Shown: in pieces, positions 1-11,020 of the stretch | Layout of the letters: each line of letters begins with the position of its first letter | Numbering within the stretch: the stretch's first letter is position 1 | Assembly: GCA_030144725.1 (NCBI GenBank) | Contig: JASKMD010000010.1 | Span: forward strand, 5,143,045 to 5,207,044 | Direction of reading: 5' to 3' | Source of the DNA: Haematococcus lacustris | Taxonomy: Eukaryota; Chlorophyta; Chlorophyceae; Chlamydomonadales; Haematococcaceae | Length of the DNA: 64,000 nt | The notes under the pieces: generated by a model | What the model was told of the DNA's origin: nothing | The model's input: only the letters and a program-made list of their open reading frames with translations | Database searches by the model: none | Position numbers and translations under genes: made by a program

Positions 1-291
1 GGTGCTGGTGCCGCCCCTGACCTGCTACCCCCTCGTGCTGCACCCCCCTGGCAGCAGCAGACAGCTGGTGCTGGTGCCGCCCCTGGGCTGCCCACCCCTC
101 CTGCTGCACCCCCCTGGCAGCAGCAGGCAGCTGGTGCTGGTGCTGCCCCTGGGCTGCCCACCCCTCCAGCTGAGCAGCAGGGGGTCAGGGCGGAGCTGGA
201 CACAAGCTCGACACGCAAGCGGAGGGCGGGCGGGAGGGATCGGACCCAACATGTCGAGCAAGGTAACGTAGCAATGGCCTACACACCTTGA
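1..291 (+). CDS. Partial reading frame with 66-bp (22-residue) Pro/Gln/Ala-rich repeat
   Basis: Frame 1 is open from the window edge to a TGA at 289-291. It encodes about two and a half copies of a 22-residue unit (units at 1-66, 67-132 and 133 to about 172) carrying the motif AAPPWQQQ followed by AGAGAAPGLPTP. A short basic stretch (STRKRRAGGRDR) follows. It may be the 3' end of a gene that starts left of the window, or a minisatellite that happens to stay open. A second frame (2-262) is also open and runs in phase into the ATG proposed below for the SNARE gene, so the repeat could instead be an N-terminal extension or leader of that gene. The product is not recognised. Confidence 0.35.
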   Translation, partial: GAGAAPDLLPPRAAPPWQQQTAGAGAAPGLPTPPAAPPWQQQAAGAGAAPGLPTPPAEQQGVRAELDTSSTRKRRAGGRDRTQHVEQGNVAMAYTP

Positions 292-3200
292 GTGGCCTTA
301 CCGAGTGGCCAGGTAGTAGGTACTACTCACGAAGCGGTCAAGCAATGCAGCAGCCTTGTATACTTCCGAGCATGGGTGGAGGGGCGTCGTTACATCGGTT
401 TGGCGTGCCATGTGCATTGTTTTGACTGCGGCGACTGTCCCTGACTGTTTGCAGAGGCTACTGGGCCACGTCGGTCGCGGCGGTCAGTCGCGGCGAGGCC
501 CGCATGAGCAAAACTGGCATGGATTTGAATGTCAAGATTTGAGCCGCCATAGCACTCAGCACAGTGCACAGTATTTATTGTTACAAGCTGCACCGCATAG
601 CTGACAGAGTCTTCTATCCAGTGATGTGCGAAACATAAATAGAAACCACGTGGCTGAGACGCGGCGTCGTTTTGATTACCAGGGGTCGGTTTCCTATCAA
701 TTCCTGTCATTTTTTGCTAGTTGGGGTCGCCTGATTACGGGATTGGGGAACCTCAAATATACTAGATAACCGCCTTGACCTCGCGCATTATGCGAACTAA
801 TGGTCTCGTCCTCGGCTCTGCTACCATACATCCCTCGGCTGCGCCTCGGGATGTATGTCCGCGCCACCTCGGCCTCGGCCATTATTTTCGCATTATGCTC
901 TCGGACCGCCAATTATCTACTACCTATAGGCGGGGCGGGGCGGGGCGGGGCGGGGCGGGGCGGGGCGGGGCGGGGCGGGGCGGGGCGGGGCGGGGCGGGG
1001 CGGGGCGGGGCGGGGCGGGGCGGGGCGGGGCGGGGCGGGGCGGGGCGACATGTAACGTGACACAGATCCGAACGCTCCCTACTAGGTAGATTGTCAGTAG
1101 ATTTGAAGCCTGTGCAAACATGTTGGGCAACCAGTCGCGACACTGCATACATTAGCTGCCTTACCTGGGTTGCATGCCCCGGATGAATGGACGGAGTCGT
1201 GTGGATGCATGAATCTGTTTACCCACATGGGCGAACGTCTCTCGCGGCCGAGCCGATACGAAATGTAACCCATACACCCGTACCCCGAGCCTGTGCTGAT
1301 ATCGCCAGTGCTAACAGCGCGGTCAGCTAGCGACAGCTCGCGTTTTGCACCCCGCTTAGTACCTGCAGCGGATTGGTGTAAATCTGTGCATGCGCGGCGT
1401 TCCCCCGCAATGACGTCCTGGCAAGGCGGGGGAGGCTTCACGTCCAGGTGTGCAGGCTTGCGTCCAGGTGTCCAGGTGCCATCTCAGCTCAGGTGTTGTT
1501 GCTACACGCCAGCTCAGGTCATGCAGGAGTGACAGCCATGCCTGCCTTGCTGGACCTGCTGTGGCTGCTCACTGTTGGCAAAGCAAAGCGCATGGATGCA
1601 CCATGGATGCTGCTTGGCATTTACCGCTGAAACCACAGCTGAAGCGCATTTACCGCTGAAACCACCGCTGAAGCGCATGGATGCTGCCTGGCATTTACCG
1701 CTGAAACCACAGCTGAAGCGCATTTACCGCTGAAACCACCGCTGAAGCGCATGGATGCTGCTTGGCATTTACCGCTGAAACCACAGCATGCTGATTTTGA
1801 TTCAGCACAATTACAGTTTCTAGGCGTCCAAAGGCACATTAATCTGGCCGGCCACTGTTCAGCGTCTATGTCGTGCGCAGGGGTGGGTTGAGTGCCAGGC
1901 CGGGCAACACTGGTGGACCTGAGCAGGTCCAGATCCAGATAGGCGGCCAGTTCGACTTTGACAGGGAAGTAGAGGGCTTGAGAGCACATGTGGGCAAGAT
2001 CAAGGAGGTAAGGCGCTTGGCACAGTGCTGGGTGCCCGAATGTGTGGGACCGCAGAGCAGGCACATCCCTGCACGTCCACCCAGGGCAAAAGTAGTCTAG
2101 CTGTTTTCGCCCCAGGCTCTGGTGAGCTGCAAGTACCCAGCCTGGCACTGTTTCTGATTGTTGATGTTGGTGAGTGTATGTTGCTTAGTATGATGCTGAC
2201 CCTGAGCACATGCTCAACCCCTTGCCACTTTGACAGGCCAGCCAGGCCAGGATCATGTTCAGCAGCGGCATGGTTGCAGCCCAGCTGCAGCAGCAGGCAG
2301 CGTGGATGCAGCAGGGTTGGCAACTGCAGGTCTCCTGAGCAACTGCAGCATGGTCACCACCATCGCAGCGGCAGGGCTGTGGGTCAACAACAGCATAGCT
2401 ATCACCAAGGCAGTGGTAGGGCGGTGACACAACCAGGGCACCTTTACTAAGGTTACCTGGGCAATACAACTCAGCCCAGCTTCAGCAGCCAGACCCCCTG
2501 GTCGCAGAGCTCTGTGCAGACAGGTACATACACGCCCCCCTAGAACCTCAACCCCCACCTACCACCTGCTACCAGCCTTGCTGTCAATGGCCTGCCTGCT
2601 TGTTTGTTTGCTTGCTTGCCATGCTGTCTACTGATTCCCTGCCTGCTAGCATCCTGGCACGCCTGCTGTATGCCGACGCCACCCGTGCACAGAGCCACAG
2701 CCCAGCATCAGCAGCCAGACTCACAGCAGATGCGTCTAGCGCAGCGACGGATCTGTGGCTGTTGACACACCCACTGCACTGAGCTGGCCCAGCACTTATC
2801 CTTTTGCATCTCGTAAGGGGCAGAGTGCCTTGCAATGGCTGATGGTAGAGCACAGATGAGGTAGAGCCTAGCCGATCCCAATTCCAGCCAGGCTGAGTCA
2901 TGGCATTCTGGGTTCAGGGTCGAAGTGTGACTGGCCAGCAGCGTTGGGAGACACATGTCATGTACTGAACATGGTGGCAACAAGGGTGTTGGTTCTGCAC
3001 AGTGCAAGCTATCTGTGTCCGGGTATGGCCACATGTCCAGACGTGCAGGACGATGGGGACACAGACAGCAGTGTGGTGTCAAGTCATGCAAGCTGCCAGC
3101 ATCAGGCCTTGGCTGCTTAGGCTAGCTAAGCGACACCACCAGCACCACCACCATGCCATGCCACATGCTCATAGACAAGAGGTGCAGCTGATGGTGTAGT

Positions 3201-4350
3201 CAGTAGGTGCATGCTTCTTTCCTGTCACCTCCCTGATGCTACCTGTTCCTTGCAGATGACCAAGTTGATCGACGAGGAGCGCAAGCAGCAGGGCGACATC
3301 ATCAACACCCTGGTGAGCAGCTTCTTGGCACCTTCCGCACCTTCCCACTGCACCACTCCACAGGCCTGCCCACGGGCTGATGGGCCCCTGTATGGGCAGC
3401 ACTGCAGGTGCCAGCTGCTCACCTGTTTTGCTGCACCACGGCACCTCACAGGTCAGGGCAGGGCTGTGGGCAGTGATGGGTAATATGTGTATCGATACAA
3501 AGCTCCCTCCTCCCACTCCCCCTCCCCACCCTCCTCCCACCCCACCTCCCCTCCCTCCTCCCACCCCCCCTCCCCACAGCGATACAGAGGCGGAACTTGC
3601 CGGCTTTAATATCAAGAAATACGTATAGGTATCGATACACGTATCGCGTATTACCCACCACTGGCTGTGGGTTATATGGCCCATGTGGGCTGGGTGGGGT
3701 CCTCCTCACAGCCTCCCATGGCCTAGTTGCCATGTGTCATGGTCGCCACCCAGACCGCCATATCCCATAGTAGTATCTGCATTGCACTGCCTATTTGTAT
3801 GAAGACGGTTTCTACACGGAAGCTGCCAGGAGCCCAGCAGCCCAGGAGCCCAGTAGCCAGTTGCACAATAGCCAGGAGCCCAGTAGCAGCCAGGTCAGGT
3901 GGAGCCCAGAATGGACCCTGCACTGTCTCTGCAATGCTTCTACGAGTACAGCCAAAGCTCTAGTACAAAGCCCAGGCTCCTCCCTAGGCTCTAGGCCCCA
4001 TGCTCCTACATGCTGACTGGGTCAGCCCCTGCACTGTCTCGGCCACAGCGGCATCCAAATGGGCCCGCATTGTTGCAGCGCCACCAGCAGCATTCGGCTG
4101 TGCCTTTGTGATGTCACCGCTGTGATGTCACACCTGCCGGTTCACCCCTGTGACATCACCCCTGCAGGAAGACACCATGGAGCGAGCTCGGATGGCATTG
4201 AGGAAGGCAACCCAGCGGCTGAACGTGGCCTACAAGCAGGCGGGCAGCAACCACCTGCTGTTCCTGGTGCTGTTTGTGGTGCTGGTGCTGGTGGGAGTAT
4301 ATGTGTGGCTCAAAGTGTACAGGCTGGGGAAGGGGCTGATAGGGGCATGA
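251..4350 (+). CDS. BET1/SFT1-like Qc-SNARE, tail-anchored (4 exons)
   Basis: Proposed exons are 251-262, 1927-2007, 3256-3312 and 4168-4350; all junctions are GT-AG and phase 0, giving 110 residues, the usual size for BET1/SFT1 proteins. Exons 2-4 carry one SNARE helix starting at EVEGLRAHVGKIKE. It continues through MTKLIDEERKQQGDI, which supplies the likely zero-layer Gln, to EDTMERARMALRKATQRLN. A single C-terminal membrane segment (LLFLVLFVVLVLVGVYVWL) follows, with a short basic tail. Known family role: the Qc helix of the SNARE bundle for ER-Golgi or intra-Golgi vesicle fusion, with the helix in the cytosol. Exons 3 and 4 are very secure. The first exon (only MSSK) and the acceptor at 1926 are inferred from phase and family length; the true N-terminus could be longer. 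Confidence 0.75.
660..734. mobile_element. Terminal fragment of the TIR element seen at 22.6 and 28.9 kb
   Basis: The stretch with ACCAGGGGTCGGTTT, a TGTCATTTTTTG motif and the end TTGGGGTCGCCTGA matches the ends of the full-length copies at 22599 and 30247 (there TTGGGAGCGCCTGA or its complement). The next bases are TTACG, the same five bases that flank the 22.6-kb copy. Only one end is visible here. Confidence 0.5.
758..926. repeat. Fold-back (inverted-repeat) sequence
   Basis: The segment reads as an imperfect hairpin. The outer arms are TAGATAACCGCC on the left and GGCGG near the right arm GGACCGCCAATTATCTA. Middle arms carry GCATTATGCGAA on both strands. The centre is CATACATCC ... GGATGTATG around about 15 bases. 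This looks like a small fold-back or MITE-like element lying directly against the (CGGGG)n array. Confidence 0.5.
931..1047 (+). repeat. (CGGGG)n pentanucleotide array, about 23 copies
   Basis: A pure run of CGGGG over 117 bp. Four-G runs at 5-base spacing make G-quadruplex formation very likely on this strand. It lies in the large first intron proposed for the SNARE gene. Confidence 0.95.
1600..1790. repeat. Tandem repeat with GCATTTACCGCTGAAACCAC core
   Basis: The core GCATTTACCGCTGAAACCAC followed by GCTGAAGCGCATGGATGCTG recurs with a unit of roughly 30 to 75 bases, about five partial copies. It lies inside the long SNARE intron. The open frames it creates on the minus strand are repeat products, not genes. 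Confidence 0.8.
3481..3660. repeat. C/T-rich low-complexity tract in SNARE intron 3
   Basis: A run of CCCTCCTCCCACTCCC-type sequence (about 3505-3580) is bracketed by TATCGATACA (3488) and GTATCGATACACG (about 3630). The bracket hints at a decayed insertion. No gene is seen. Confidence 0.5.
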
Positions 4351-5613
4351 CCCAAGGCTCGTAGGGAGTGAGGAAAGATGAGGCTGGTGCCAGCTTAGGA
4401 CATGTGTCGAAGTAAAGACAACGTGCAAGGTGACAGTGGTGTTCGACTTATGCAACCTGCACGGCCTGCACGACCTGCACGTGGCTGATTTCCTTAGCAA
4501 TCTATGCATGACGTGCTGGTTGACATCTCAGCTGAGGCTCAAAATGAGGATTGCAAGCCCTAACTGTTGTTCTAAGGTGTCCCCACAAACTCCATAGAGA
4601 CTACAGAGAAGAGGCTGGTGCACCGATGAAGGAACCGTGGAGGCATCAACACCAACGACCATAGTCCCTCGTGCCGATGGTGCTATGCATGTGCCTGCAT
4701 GAAATGGAATAGTAACGGGCGGACTCCCAAGGTGTCAGCCATGGCGCCTAGTTCGGAAAGATGGTTGTTGCACACCGGGGGCACCATTAGTCAAGTACGG
4801 CTGCCTCAGGCAACCTTGGTCATGACTACTCCTCGCTGCTTGTTGTTATGGGGTAATCAGGCGTCACTGCTGACGGGAGAAAAAGCCTAGTATAGGGGCG
4901 CTTCAATGTGGGCAGGAATGCGAGAATTCTAAGCTTGTAGCATCTCACCAGCAGCATGGGTGTGCAAGCATGCAGATGTGAAAGAGGAAACCAGCTTAAC
5001 TCTTCCTCGACGCTGCCTCCTTTGCTTGGCTCGCTTGCGTAGCAGGCCTGCGCGGATCCCGGCGGAGCAGCTTGCCACATCAAGGAACGCAGCGAGGATG
5101 CGGAAGTCTGCTGCCACTCTCCTAAGGGCAGGTATGCGGCCAAGTACCAGCTTGCGACGAGAATACCTCTTTAGTTCCTCTCGCCATTGGCTGCTGCTCG
5201 GCGCGGATGCTTTCGGGCTATATTTGTCGTCAGCGACGTTCGCCAGTATCGACCAGATTGCGTAAAGGCTACCGATCAAAGCAGCAATGCCGTCTTGTCT
5301 GTCCACGCAGGCCTGCAGCGCCTCACATCTGCTTCCAGGTAGGCAGCGTCGCGTAGCTTACTGCTCACAGCCGAAATCTGTAATGTAAATCTGCTGCGGG
5401 CCGACTGAGTTGCGCAATTGATGTTACCGTTCTATTGATCGTGCAGTGCGGTAGAGGGCTCACCACGATGGGCTCAGGTGAGCTGCAATTTGGACCGCAA
5501 GGGATCTAATCAAATGCGGGGCTTGCGCGCTTCGCGCACCATTTGCATGTCGTGTGTCAGACGACATGCGCTGACCCTGAGTCTTAGGCAGCCATGCTGC
5601 TGGGGCAGGATGG
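4351..5613. other. Intergenic, no gene supported
   Basis: Downstream of the SNARE stop up to the assembly gap. There are only short open frames in several directions, with no splice-consistent exon, recognisable motif or repeat array. Confidence 0.5.
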
Positions 5614-6113
5614 NNNNNNNNNNNNNNNNNNNNNNNNNNNNNNNNNNNNNNNNNNNNNNNNNNNNNNNNNNNNNNNNNNNNNNNNNNNNNNNNNNNNNNN
5701 NNNNNNNNNNNNNNNNNNNNNNNNNNNNNNNNNNNNNNNNNNNNNNNNNNNNNNNNNNNNNNNNNNNNNNNNNNNNNNNNNNNNNNNNNNNNNNNNNNNN
5801 NNNNNNNNNNNNNNNNNNNNNNNNNNNNNNNNNNNNNNNNNNNNNNNNNNNNNNNNNNNNNNNNNNNNNNNNNNNNNNNNNNNNNNNNNNNNNNNNNNNN
5901 NNNNNNNNNNNNNNNNNNNNNNNNNNNNNNNNNNNNNNNNNNNNNNNNNNNNNNNNNNNNNNNNNNNNNNNNNNNNNNNNNNNNNNNNNNNNNNNNNNNN
6001 NNNNNNNNNNNNNNNNNNNNNNNNNNNNNNNNNNNNNNNNNNNNNNNNNNNNNNNNNNNNNNNNNNNNNNNNNNNNNNNNNNNNNNNNNNNNNNNNNNNN
6101 NNNNNNNNNNNNN
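5614..6113. other. Assembly gap (500 N)
   Basis: Exactly 500 undetermined bases. A fixed-length gap means its true size is unknown. Frames that run through it are artefacts. Confidence 1.
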
Positions 6114-6317
6114 CACCAAGACTGAAGTGTAACAAGCAAGCCGGCATACCTACTTTTAAACAATGCATTGACAACGCGCTACGCAGTCAGTTCAAGCATG
6201 CGTAATTAAGCAGCGGCCAAGCACTGCAAGGCCCACCACACATCACCTCTACCCTCATATCCACGGCTAACGCTACCCCCTCCCCCTACCCCTACTCCTT
6301 CCCCCTACCCCTTCTCT

Positions 6318-6635
6318 TTACCAGCCACCATGGGGACGGACTGGTTCCGTACCCCTCCAGGTGTCCGGGATGTTCTCACTGGAGTGCCTGGCCCAGATGG
6401 CAGTATGGTGATCGGTATTCCGACCCAGATTTTCCAAAATATCACTGACAAAGGGTTCAACGGAGCGTGTCCTGGCTGGCGACGGCAACACTGAAGCCCA
6501 CGTGGGCTGCTTGTTCAACACCTCCATGCTTTTCTTCAAGCCCTCCAGTGCACCTGCGGTGGTAGCTCTGACTCGGTGTAATGTCTCAGGGTCAAGACCA
6601 GGAGATGCGCTTTGCTTGGGGGACTTGGGCTCTGC
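6318..6635 (-). CDS. Putative C-terminal exon, unknown protein
   Basis: On the minus strand a frame runs from a possible acceptor (CGGCTGCAG, about 6635) to a TAA at 6318-6320. It contains LDPETLHRVRATTAGALEGL, then KKSMEVLNKQPTWASVLPSP, FVSDILENLGRNTDHH and a C-terminus of PHGGW. The composition (amphipathic helix, few low-complexity runs) looks like real protein. It may be the last exon of the gene whose signal-peptide exon lies at 7654, but the reading phases do not join without an unseen exon. Function unknown. Confidence 0.35.
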   Translation of the reverse strand, partial: AEPKSPKQSASPGLDPETLHRVRATTAGALEGLKKSMEVLNKQPTWASVLPSPARTRSVEPFVSDILENLGRNTDHHTAIWARHSSENIPDTWRGTEPVRPHGGW

Positions 6636-6938
6636 AGCCGGGCAGCCAGGCAGCCAGGCAGGCTGACTACTTTCATACTCTCTCAGCCTGCCAGCCAGCG
6701 AGGCTGCTCAGGAGCATATTTTGCAGTCAGCTGTGGCTGGGCATGCAGCTGAAGGCAGTCCAGCAGCCAGTGGCCAGCCTGTCACCTCACCCCAGATTGT
6801 CTGGTGCAGCTGCAGGGTGATCAAGTCTGCACCTAAGTGCATGGCTGCCTGCACGGCTGTATGGCATGGCCAATCTTAGCACTGGCTCCAGCTGGCTGGA
6901 CAAAGTCGTGCACCCGCCGCATGGTGCAGTAAGCACAC

Positions 6939-7654
6939 CTTTGTGTAGTCTATTGGGCCGTAGGGCACACTCCGTAGAACAGGTGCGCCAAATGTCATAA
7001 ACCCAACAGTCGTCGAGATCAATACGATCACAGTCAATTCCTTTGAGCATCCCACCTGCAGGGGCATGTGGTGCAGGCCAGGAGTGGTTGGGCATGTGCC
7101 ATACCAAAGAGGCAAGGCTTGCCCACCCAAAGCGCGCCTGAACATGACCGGTAGGGTCTGTGTCTATGGTCGTGTGGTGCAGCACACCGGCAAATGCCAT
7201 GTAACGGTGATGATGAGGGGCAGGCAGCATCATGCACAGGATGGGGGGCCGTACCTGCCAGTCGGTGAGACTGGCAGTATGGGCTGCAAGGCAGGTGGTG
7301 CCCTAGGTCTGTGACAGCAGCTGGCTGGCTGGCATGGTGAGGTGGTTGTGTGGCACCACGCGGCACAGGCTTTGTGAGTCCAAGGTGCTGGCCACTGCAT
7401 TCAGTCATGCCACTGTGGCTCCAGGCAACAGTTGCTGGCCTGACAGCAGTAGCCAGCATGCCCAGTGTGGCTACTGAGCTGTGAGCATCCTGGCAGCACA
7501 CATGGCTGTCTGTGAAGCTACTGGGTGCCTGCATATGTGATGAAGGGATCACCTGGAAGCTAGGCCAACTTGGGCCTAGGCCAGGGGTCGGCAGCAGGAG
7601 GACCACCAGTGCTAGCAGCGAGGCCGTAGCTGCACATCTCAGGCCGCGCTCCAT
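6939..7654 (-). CDS. Putative 5' exons of a secreted or membrane protein
   Basis: Exon 1 (7654-7553) encodes 34 residues starting MERGLRCAATASLLALVVLL. This is a textbook signal peptide or signal anchor: basic n-region, long Leu/Val/Ala core, then PTPGLGPSWPSFQ. It ends CAG|GTGATC. A candidate exon 2 (7055-6939) joins in phase 0. It contains VGCSKELTVIVLISTTVG and TFGAPVLRSVPYGPIDYTK and ends AAG|GTGTGC. The TFGAPVLR stretch recalls lipase folds, but that alone is not enough to name it. An alternative frame of exon 2 is Cys-rich (GIDCDRIDLDDCWVYDIW). Confident only that a secretion-type start exon is here. Confidence 0.4.
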
Positions 7655-9151
7655 GCCTGCAGACTCGACAAGCGCTTGCGACCTCGGCTCGCGTACCCGC
7701 TTGAGCACGCAGAACAGTCGCTGCCGACTGGAAGGCTGGTGCGGCGAGAGCACTTGCTTGCGCGGAAGTCTTTGCCAGGCAGCGGAGTCTGGGCAGGTCG
7801 TTCGAGAAGCTGTGGGATAGGGGCGAACCAAGCAACAAATACGGGCTGGAGTGTGACGAGCGTGAGCGGCAGCTGCACGGCAGCTGGGGCGAAACGAGCG
7901 GGGCATCAAGCCATGGTAGACATAGCCCGACTGCCCTGTCCTTCAGCGCTCACTCTGAATGCAGCTGAGTCGCATGCTGTGCCGCCAACTATAGTGAGAA
8001 GCACCGCTGGCTGCCGCTCAGCTCCAGTGTTTCAATATTTAACACCGCCTGGCGACCGGGAAGGATGGCGGTGGGTGGGGTCGACACCGACTATAGCTTG
8101 CTTGTTCAGGTGTCGCGACATTGGTCGGAAGGAGCATTGGCCAATGCCACCGGTGTCGGCAACAGGTGATAAGTCGCGTCTGGCGATGACGCACCGTAGG
8201 GGGAAATGAACAGTTTGCGTGGAGATGGTTTGGGTTCTGTAGGTGTCCACACCAGGTTACGGAAACAGTGCAAAACATGCTGTGATCGCAGACTTGACAT
8301 TTGTGGGTGCGGGACAGTAGAGCATGAAGTCGAGACACGGAGAGCTCCATGGGGGCGAGTTGGCCACTGGTTGCTGTGCCCAGCCTGAAAACGCATGCAT
8401 GACAAGGAAGCACAGGGCCTTGTGCGGTGCCCCGACACGCCTCGACACCAGCCCCCGCACACAGCCAGGCAGCCTAGGCAGCAGCCCATAGGTTAGACTG
8501 GCAACGCCCCAAGGCTGAGGCTGACATGTTCAATACTATGCTGGTCACCCCCGCCATTGGCTGCACCCCTGATAACTATCCGACTGATCTTGAAGAGTTT
8601 TTCAGCGATTCCTGCGCAGGGCTGTGCAGCTCACGAGCGCGAGGCTAGCGGGCTGCTCGTGCTGATGTGCACCTTTGCCGGGGCGGGCGAGGGTGTTGGG
8701 AATTCTGGTCGCGTTGTCACGGGATTGGCCTGCTTAGTGGGGCTGTGATCAGCGAATAGCTATCGCGCTCAGCGGCCCAGCATTTTAAAAATTTGAATTT
8801 CTTGTCGGGCGCAGGACCCCCCCGACATGTGTAAAAGTGCTAGTGCTAGTGCTGATAATGTGCCTGGGAGTGCTGGTGTGGCTTGTGGGCTGTCCCTGCA
8901 CCACAACGTGCGACAACAAGCGTGCGACCGCGTGTCACGTAAGACCATGTCAAGTTTCCATGAAATGTGCATTTCTTCTGTCCATGAAATGTGCATTTCT
9001 TATCTGTCCAACCAAGACGGCAAGAGATGGACTGCAAGTTCAGTGCGGCTCCTTGTGTGGGCTTCTAACGTGTAATCAGGAAACAAGCGCGTTGTGTTAA
9101 TGTGTGGGCCGTTTGTGATGTTCCAAAGGAGACCCCAATGCACTTTACACA
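7655..9151. other. Intergenic, no gene supported
   Basis: No splice-consistent exons are seen. One small local feature is a tandem pair of about 22-bp units (TCCATGAAATGTGCATTTCTT) at about 8957-9002. Confidence 0.45.
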
Positions 9152-9830
9152 TCAATTGTCCGCCTCATATTCAGCCTCCAGCTGCTCACTTAGCAGCTCT
9201 CTGCGCACTAAACGACGTCCCTCTTCCCTCTTCCATCCCATGTGCATGCGATATCGTGCACAGTGTGTGTTGGTCAGTTTGCCAAAGCACACCTCATCAT
9301 GCAGCAAATCGGGATGGTACAACATCAACAATGCATAACACTCTTTGTCAGCCCTCACCTCCTTCACAGTGTCTTGAAACATGGGCATGGGCTCAAGTGG
9401 GGTGGTGGTGTCAGGCTTCATGCACGGCTGGCATGGCACACTCATGCACGTGTTGCATGCACAAGCAGCCATGGCCCATTGAGGCTGCTCCCTGTCAGGT
9501 GTGAACACCATGCGGTGCATAGCCCTGCACCCCTTTACATCATTATGCATGCGCTCCACATCAGCCTTAGGCATACTGCATACAGCTGCTTGCCTAGCGT
9601 CGTCTAGCACCAGGTAGCGCCGAAACATGATGTGACCATGAAGCCTGTGGCTAGCACTGGTGTCTTGTGCATGGCATGGCACAGCAAAATGCTTGTTAGC
9701 CCAATCAGTCAGCACAGCAGCCCCACACACTTTTCCCACGAGTTCAGGATGCACTAGCATCTGCTCCCTCCACTCCCTCTTGATCACCCCACCCTCAGAG
9801 TCATGCGTGCTCTTAAAATGCGATGTGGCA

Positions 9831-9846
9831 CCATATGACCATATGA
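9831..9846 (-). other. 8-bp tandem duplication causing a frameshift
   Basis: CCATATGA occurs twice, back to back. One frame covers the conserved region up to WSYG; the frame after it continues ATSHFKS. With a single copy the conserved motif is contiguous, so the duplication inactivates the transposase-like gene. Confidence 0.85.
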
Positions 9847-10389
9847 CCATTGCACAGGCACCCCAAACCTATTGGCTAGGTGCCAATGCAACCTAATGGC
9901 CTTGGCCCCCTTAAACTGTGATGCACAACCATCTGACCACAAACACAGCTGCCTCCTGCCTTGCAGCAAACACTCAATCACTTGCACAAGGGCCGTGGTG
10001 GAAGCCTCAGCTGACTGGTCACACTTGTCAGCACTCACAAACACAGACTCCTCCCTGTAGTTGCCAGCCATGTCCTGGTAGTGTGCACATGCCACGAACA
10101 CTGACATGGTCCTCTGCTTCCAGTATGCTCCCTGACATGCTATGTCTTGGTGGCATTCTGGGCATCACTCACCAACTTCTCCAGCCCACCCTCATCTAGC
10201 ACACCTGCATCTAGCACACCAGCCAGGTCTTGTGCTCCTCAAAGAAGTTGCGCACGTACTCCAGCTGGTCCTGGCTGAGACAGCGGCGGCCGCGCCGGAG
10301 GGGCGCTGCTGCCCAGTCTGCTGCTGCACCAGCTGCCAGGTTGGACAGGTGGCTCCTCCTGGCACGCTTGACTGCATGGGGCGTGATCT

Positions 10390-11020
10390 GCTGCATGTCT
10401 GCCTGTTGCTGCTGCAGCTGGTGCTGCTGCTGAGCCACTTGCTGCTCCCTCTGCTGCATGTCTGCCTGTTGCTGCTGCAGCTGGTGCTGCTGTTGAGCCA
10501 CTTGCTGCTCCCTCTGCTGCATGTCTGCCTGTTGCTGCTGCAGCTGGTGTTGCTGCTGAGCCACCTGCTGCTCCCTCTGCTGCATGTCTGCCTGTTGCTG
10601 CTGCAGCTGGTGTTGCTGCTGAGCCACCTGCTGCTCCCTCTGCTGCATGTCTGCCTGTTGCTGCTGCAGCTGGTGCTGCTGCTGAGCCACTTGCTGCTCC
10701 CTCTGCTGCATGTCTGCCTGTTGCTGCTGCAGCTGGTGTTGCTGCTGAGCCACCTGCTGCTCCCTCTGCTGCATGTCTGCCTGTTGCTGCTGCAGCTGGT
10801 GCTGCTGCTGAGCCACTTGCTGCTCCCTCTGCTGCATGTCTGCCTGTTGCTGCTGCAGCTGGTGCTGCTGTTGAGCCACTTGCTGCTCCCTCTGCTGCAT
10901 GTCTGCCTGTTGCTGCTGCAGCTGGTGTTGCTGCTGAGCCACCTGCTGCTCCCTCTGCTGCATGTCTGCCTGTTGCTGCTGCAGCTGGTGTTGCTGCTGA
11001 GCCACCTGCTGCTCCCTCTG
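10390..11020 (-). repeat. 63-bp tandem repeat encoding 21-residue (three-heptad) coiled-coil units
   Basis: About ten copies of a 63-bp unit, each encoding QQREQQVAQQQHQLQQQQADM on the minus strand. They differ at a few synonymous or single-base sites. The length is exactly three heptads, so gain or loss of units keeps the coiled-coil register. Confidence 0.95.

Noticed and set aside
5460..6205. Long frames of about 200 codons around 5.6-6.1 kb
   Set aside because: They consist mainly of undetermined bases in the assembly gap.
6330..6491. Plus-strand frame MGTDWFRTPPGVRDVLTG
   Set aside because: It overlaps the more protein-like minus-strand exon, has no splice support, and is only 54 codons; kept as a lesser alternative.
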